Shown here in pieces: positions 7,012 to 9,487 of a stretch of DNA of 9,487 bases. The notes beneath the pieces are model-generated. The model saw only the letters and a program-made list of their open reading frames with translations, ran no database searches and was not told where the DNA came from. Position 1 is the stretch's first letter, and each line of letters starts with the position of its first letter. Source of the DNA: a bacterium UBP11_UBA4055 (GTDB taxonomy: Bacteria; UBA4055); contig DFZN01000040.1 of the NCBI GenBank assembly GCA_002382735.1, positions 1-9,487 of the forward strand, written 5' to 3'. A program made the position numbers and the translations under genes.

Positions 7012-7871
7012 GCAGGATTATCCTTAAGCATTTTATAAATTTTAATAAAGACCGGTTTTAATGAGATTATCATTAACGAAAAGAGAGTTCCGATCATCGT
7101 AACAACGACAACCGTCATTGTTCTTTTCGGGAATATCCTTTTTGCAGGTACAGCAGGTTTCTGGACTATTCTGAATACATTCGATGTCAGTTTATATTTT
7201 TTTTCCATTTTCTCCATGACTTTCTTTTCAAGCATCTGGCTTATCATCGGGTCATTGGATTTTTGTGAGAGTTCTGAATAGAACCTGAAGTCCTCTTCCA
7301 TCTCTTCCGTGTTCTGTTTTACTATATATTCCTTGAGGGTAGAAAGGAAATCGTTGAGAAAATCATAGGCAAAATATTTGTCCTTAAGTTTAACTGATAT
7401 TGTTATGGTATTATGGTCTGAATTTACTTGAAAATCTATTACTTTATGAAGTTTCTCCAATGCGTTGTGACGCATCATTTCCGCTTTTTGCTTCTGGTCC
7501 ATGCCTTCGTAGTCTTTCTCTTTAAAATCGAATAGCTCAATACTACTCTTATACTTATGATAAAACTGCTCGAGGAAAGTGTCTGATTTTATTGTAATAA
7601 GAATATTATTTATCACAGGATCGTGTGAATATCCTCCCAGCGATAGACCGATGATAGGTGATGCTTCGTTCAGTGTAGTTTCTTCTGAAGGATCAGCAGG
7701 TTTTATTACTGAAATTACTTCCCATATAGGATCTACAGCCAAAGTGTAAATTATGCTTCCTATGCCGAAAGCTGCTATTATTGCCATGAAAAGTATTCGG
7801 TCTTTCCATAAATTTCTAATTAAATTGAAAATGTTGAAATCATCAGTTAAAGTGATCTTATTTTCATTCAT
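7008..7871 (-). CDS. wzz: Wzz-type chain length regulator (polysaccharide co-polymerase)
   Basis: This 287-residue protein has the Wzz architecture. A short cytoplasmic N-terminus is followed by a first membrane helix (about 27-46), then a periplasmic domain with a helical, coiled-coil-prone Glu/Lys stretch (about 188-227). The proline-rich KPAVPAKRIFP (238-248) leads into the second helix (about 251-271) and a short basic tail. There is no cytoplasmic tyrosine-kinase domain, so it is the Wzz rather than the Wzc type. It is somewhat shorter than the E. coli protein (about 325 residues). It would oligomerise and set the chain length made by Wzy, whose gene overlaps its end by 4 bp. The ATG at 7871 is preceded by AGAGGA (7879-7884) at 7-base spacing, and that ribosome site lies within the last codons of coaD, so the two genes are coupled. 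Confidence 0.88.
   Translation of the reverse strand: MNENKITLTDDFNIFNLIRNLWKDRILFMAIIAAFGIGSIIYTLAVDPIWEVISVIKPADPSEETTLNEASPIIGLSLGGYSHDPVINNILITIKSDTFLEQFYHKYKSSIELFDFKEKDYEGMDQKQKAEMMRHNALEKLHKVIDFQVNSDHNTITISVKLKDKYFAYDFLNDFLSTLKEYIVKQNTEEMEEDFRFYSELSQKSNDPMISQMLEKKVMEKMEKKYKLTSNVFRIVQKPAVPAKRIFPKRTMTVVVVTMIGTLFSLMIISLKPVFIKIYKMLKDNPA
7021..7025 (-). promoter_or_regulatory. Ribosome site that supports the TTG start of wzy
   Basis: AAGGA on the minus strand lies 9 bases before the TTG at 7011, inside the last codons of wzz. It decides the otherwise unusual start of wzy and shows translational coupling through the TTGA overlap. Confidence 0.7.
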
Positions 7872-7875
7872 TATT

Positions 7876-8358
7876 TTATCCTCTGATTTTCTTTTTCTTA
7901 AGCATTTTTATTACAGCATTAGGCACAAAATCCTTTATGTCCGCGTCGAAATCGGCGATACCTTTTATCAGCGAGGAATTGAGATATGAATATTCGTTTT
8001 TAGGCATCAAAAACACTGTCTCAATATTCTCGTCAAGCTTTCTGTTCATCAACGCCATCTGAAGTTCATATTCGAAATCCGCAAAAGCTCTGACACCTCT
8101 TACTAAAATATTCACATTATGTTTCCGGGCATATTCTACTGTCAGTTCCGAATTGGAATCGACCGTAACATTTTTGAGATGTTTTATAGAATCCTTTATC
8201 ATCTTTATCCTTTCATCAACATTGAAAAGAGGTTTTTTCGCTGTGTTTTCTCCAACGAGAACGATCAGCCTTGCGAAGAGTTTTGAAGCTCTTTCGATCA
8301 GGTCGAGATGTCCGTTCGTCAGGGGGTCGAATGTGCCGGGATATATAGCTGTCTTCAT
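7876..8358 (-). CDS. coaD: Phosphopantetheine adenylyltransferase (CoaD)
   Basis: This 160-residue enzyme of the nucleotidyltransferase superfamily converts 4'-phosphopantetheine and ATP to dephospho-CoA and diphosphate, the penultimate step of CoA synthesis in the cytoplasm. Signatures are complete: IYPGTFDPLTNGH (5-17) with the TxGH motif, KKPLF (41-45), RGVRAFADFEYELQMA (87-102), and NSSLIKGIADF (127-137) at the C-terminal ATP site. Length is normal for the family (about 160). I chose the ATG at 8358 because the family begins MKTAIYPG and GAGGAT lies just upstream. A TTG at 8370 would add four residues and destroy that ribosome site. It is the first gene of a block that continues with wzz after 4 bp, a non-standard neighbour for a CoA gene. 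A good sigma-70-like promoter lies upstream. Confidence 0.98.
   Translation of the reverse strand: MKTAIYPGTFDPLTNGHLDLIERASKLFARLIVLVGENTAKKPLFNVDERIKMIKDSIKHLKNVTVDSNSELTVEYARKHNVNILVRGVRAFADFEYELQMALMNRKLDENIETVFLMPKNEYSYLNSSLIKGIADFDADIKDFVPNAVIKMLKKKKIRG
7879..7884 (-). promoter_or_regulatory. Ribosome binding site of wzz
   Basis: AGAGGA on the minus strand lies 7 bases before the wzz ATG. It is formed by the last two sense codons (AGA GGA) of coaD, linking the translation of the two genes. Confidence 0.7.
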
Positions 8359-8362
8359 CTTT

Positions 8363-8368
8363 ATCCTC
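8363..8368 (-). promoter_or_regulatory. Ribosome site deciding the coaD start
   Basis: GAGGAT on the minus strand lies 4 bases before the ATG at 8358 (core AGGA 5 bases away). It supports the ATG rather than the TTG at 8370, which lies upstream of it. Confidence 0.65.
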
Positions 8369-8385
8369 AAGTTATTTATGCTTGA

Positions 8386-8414
8386 ATTATAATCCTTTTT
8401 GCGGAAAACGGCAA
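8386..8414 (-). promoter_or_regulatory. Sigma-70-like promoter of coaD-wzz-wzy
   Basis: On the minus strand, TTGCCG (8414-8409) and a perfect TATAAT (8391-8386) are separated by 17 bp. A start near 8379 gives a leader of about 20 bases before the coaD ATG. This is the best promoter in the window. Its -35 lies inside the left copy of a 10-bp direct repeat. Confidence 0.7.
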
Positions 8415-8452
8415 AATAAATTTATAAGAAAATAAATTGACTAAACGGCAAA
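8406..8452. repeat. Paired 10-bp direct repeats on divergent promoters
   Basis: AAACGGCAAA occurs at 8406-8415 and again at 8443-8452, with starts 37 bp apart. The first copy covers the -35 of the coaD promoter. The second lies directly after the -35 of the rnfC promoter, within its spacer. The placement suggests a shared operator, but the repeat could be chance in an AT-rich gap, and I cannot name a regulator. Confidence 0.4.
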
Positions 8453-8465
8453 TGATTTTTATTTT
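8437..8465 (+). promoter_or_regulatory. Sigma-70-like promoter of the rnf operon
   Basis: TTGACT (8437-8442) is one base from the -35 consensus. TATTTT (8460-8465) is a fair -10 at 17-bp spacing. Transcription would start near 8472 and leave a leader of about 30 bases before rnfC, which has a strong ribosome site. Confidence 0.6.
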
Positions 8466-8485
8466 CCACGCGATTATTTTTAATG

Positions 8486-8492
8486 AAAGGAG
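8486..8492 (+). promoter_or_regulatory. Ribosome binding site of rnfC
   Basis: AAAGGAG lies 10 bases before the ATG at 8503, with a further GGG between. This is the strongest Shine-Dalgarno sequence in the window and it fits an abundant energy-metabolism complex. Confidence 0.75.
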
Positions 8493-8502
8493 AGGGTCGT
8501 TT

Positions 8503-9487
8503 ATGAAATACACATTCAAGGGGGGATACCATCCGCCGGACGGCAAAAGTTTTTCAGAGAAGATGCCGATCGAAAAGATGCCCGCCCCGAAGATCGCGGC
8601 AATTCACCTTCACCAGCACATCGGAGCGCCGTCAAAGGCGATAGTCGCCGTGGGCGACGAGGTAAAGGTCGGGCAGCCCTTATCGGAAGCCGGCGGATTC
8701 GTGTCGGTCCCGGTGCACGCCTCTATATCCGGCAAGGTGAAAGCGATAGCGAAGATCACCGACGCCGCAGGTAACAAGTCCGATGCGGTCGTTATTGAAA
8801 ATGACGGCAGGGACGAAATGTACGAAGGAGTCGGACAGAAGACTGAATATTCAGGCTTTTCGGCGGACGAAATAAGGAAAAAGATCGCCGCCGCGGGTGT
8901 AGCGGGAATGGGCGGGGCAAGATTCCCGACCCATGTCAAACTCTCGCCGCCGGCTGACAAGAAGATAGAATATATAATTCTCAACGGTGTCGAATGCGAA
9001 CCCTACCTGACCGCCGATGACCGCCTGATGCAGGAAAGTCCTGAAACGATCATCGAAGGCCTCAAGCTGATGATGAAAGCGGTCGCCGCGCCGGAAGGCA
9101 TTATCGGGATCGAAAAGAACAAGCCGTTATCCATAAAGATTATGCGGGAAAAGACCGCTTCGGAAAAAAATATAAAAGTAGTAGAGCTTGAGGTCAAATA
9201 CCCTCAGGGCGGCGAGAAACAGCTGATCAACGCGGTCACCGGAAGGGAAGTGCCGTCAGGCAAGCTCCCGATGGATGTCGGCGCGGTTGTTTCGAATGTC
9301 GGAACCGCAAATGCGGTTTATGAGGCTGTCGCTCTCAACAAACCATTTTACGAAAGAGTGGTCTCGGTGACCGGAGAATCTATAAGCAGCCCGAAGAATG
9401 TTCTGGCCAGGATAGGTACGCCTACATCGGAACTTATCGAATACGCCGGCGGGGTGAAAGAAGATGTTTACAAGATCATAAACGGCG
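8503..9487 (+). CDS. rnfC: Rnf complex subunit C, N-terminal part (cut by window edge)
   Basis: The first 328 codons are present; the C-terminal part carrying the two 4Fe-4S clusters is off the edge. RnfC is the peripheral NADH/FMN-binding subunit of the membrane complex that couples ferredoxin:NAD oxidoreduction to Na+ or H+ transport. Diagnostic segments are YTFKGGYHPP (3-12), the barrel-sandwich region with VPVHASISGKV (69-79), the nucleotide-binding GMGGARFPTHVK (135-146), NGVECEPYLTADDR (161-174) and YPQGGEKQL (233-241). The start has a strong ribosome site and the family's usual N-terminus. It is probably the first gene of an rnf operon continuing rightward, with its own promoter, divergent from coaD. 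Its GC content is clearly higher than that of the genes to its left (for example 40 of 60 bases in 8581-8640), which may reflect codon bias of a highly expressed gene or a different genomic history. Confidence 0.96.
   Translation, partial: MKYTFKGGYHPPDGKSFSEKMPIEKMPAPKIAAIHLHQHIGAPSKAIVAVGDEVKVGQPLSEAGGFVSVPVHASISGKVKAIAKITDAAGNKSDAVVIENDGRDEMYEGVGQKTEYSGFSADEIRKKIAAAGVAGMGGARFPTHVKLSPPADKKIEYIILNGVECEPYLTADDRLMQESPETIIEGLKLMMKAVAAPEGIIGIEKNKPLSIKIMREKTASEKNIKVVELEVKYPQGGEKQLINAVTGREVPSGKLPMDVGAVVSNVGTANAVYEAVALNKPFYERVVSVTGESISSPKNVLARIGTPTSELIEYAGGVKEDVYKIING

Noticed and set aside
8358..8370. TTG start of coaD at 8370
   Set aside because: The ATG at 8358 matches the family's N-terminus and has GAGGAT correctly placed; the TTG would overlap that ribosome site and add four unsupported residues.
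8610..8984. Minus-strand open frame of 124 codons opposite rnfC
   Set aside because: It is a by-product of GC-rich rnfC codons; the plus strand carries clear RnfC motifs throughout.
1..9487. CRISPR arrays, tRNA or rRNA genes, insertion sequences, toxin-antitoxin or defence systems
   Set aside because: No spaced repeat series, cloverleaf-like sequence, transposase motif or terminal inverted repeats were seen. Genes cover nearly the entire window and each has a metabolic or glycan assignment.

Overview
The window is AT-rich DNA from what looks like a Gram-negative, probably anaerobic bacterium. It contains a Wzx/Wzy/Wzz-type polysaccharide locus (O-antigen or exopolysaccharide), the CoA gene coaD, and the start of an Rnf (ion-pumping ferredoxin:NAD oxidoreductase) operon. 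Taxonomy cannot be fixed from the sequence. One promoter fits both an ordinary sigma-70 pattern and the Bacteroidota-type TTG / TAnnTTTG pattern. Several genes lack a clear Shine-Dalgarno sequence while others have strong ones. An FCB-group or related candidate-phylum origin is therefore possible but unproven.

Layout: bases 1-4961 are a tight minus-strand run. In transcription order it holds wzx (flippase), a RimK-like ATP-grasp ligase, a GT2 glycosyltransferase, a GT4 glycosyltransferase, and a second GT2 cut by the window edge. Junctions are gaps of 1-3 bp or overlaps of 1-14 bp. Bases 4962-5082 are a divergent promoter region. Bases 5083-5700 encode a plus-strand left-handed beta-helix acyltransferase. 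It converges, with a 6-bp gap, on the second minus-strand block at 5707-8358: coaD, wzz (chain length) and wzy (polymerase), in transcription order. Bases 8359-8502 are a second divergent promoter region, and rnfC runs from 8503 off the right edge.

How the parts fit: the glycosyltransferases build a lipid-linked repeat unit. The acyltransferase and perhaps the ATP-grasp ligase decorate it with acyl and amino-acid-like (amide) groups. Wzx flips it, Wzy polymerises it, and Wzz sets chain length. No initiating phosphoglycosyltransferase, nucleotide-sugar enzyme, outer-membrane exporter or tyrosine kinase is visible here. CoaD makes dephospho-CoA and appears to lead the wzz-wzy operon. rnfC is divergent and compositionally distinct (more GC-rich).

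The least ordinary items are the ATP-grasp protein with an E-x-Q in place of the usual E-x-N metal motif, the coaD-wzz-wzy operon fusion, the paired 10-bp repeats lying on both divergent promoters between coaD and rnfC, and the oppositely oriented acyltransferase gene embedded in the locus. I see no CRISPR array, tRNA, rRNA, insertion sequence or clearly novel defence system.
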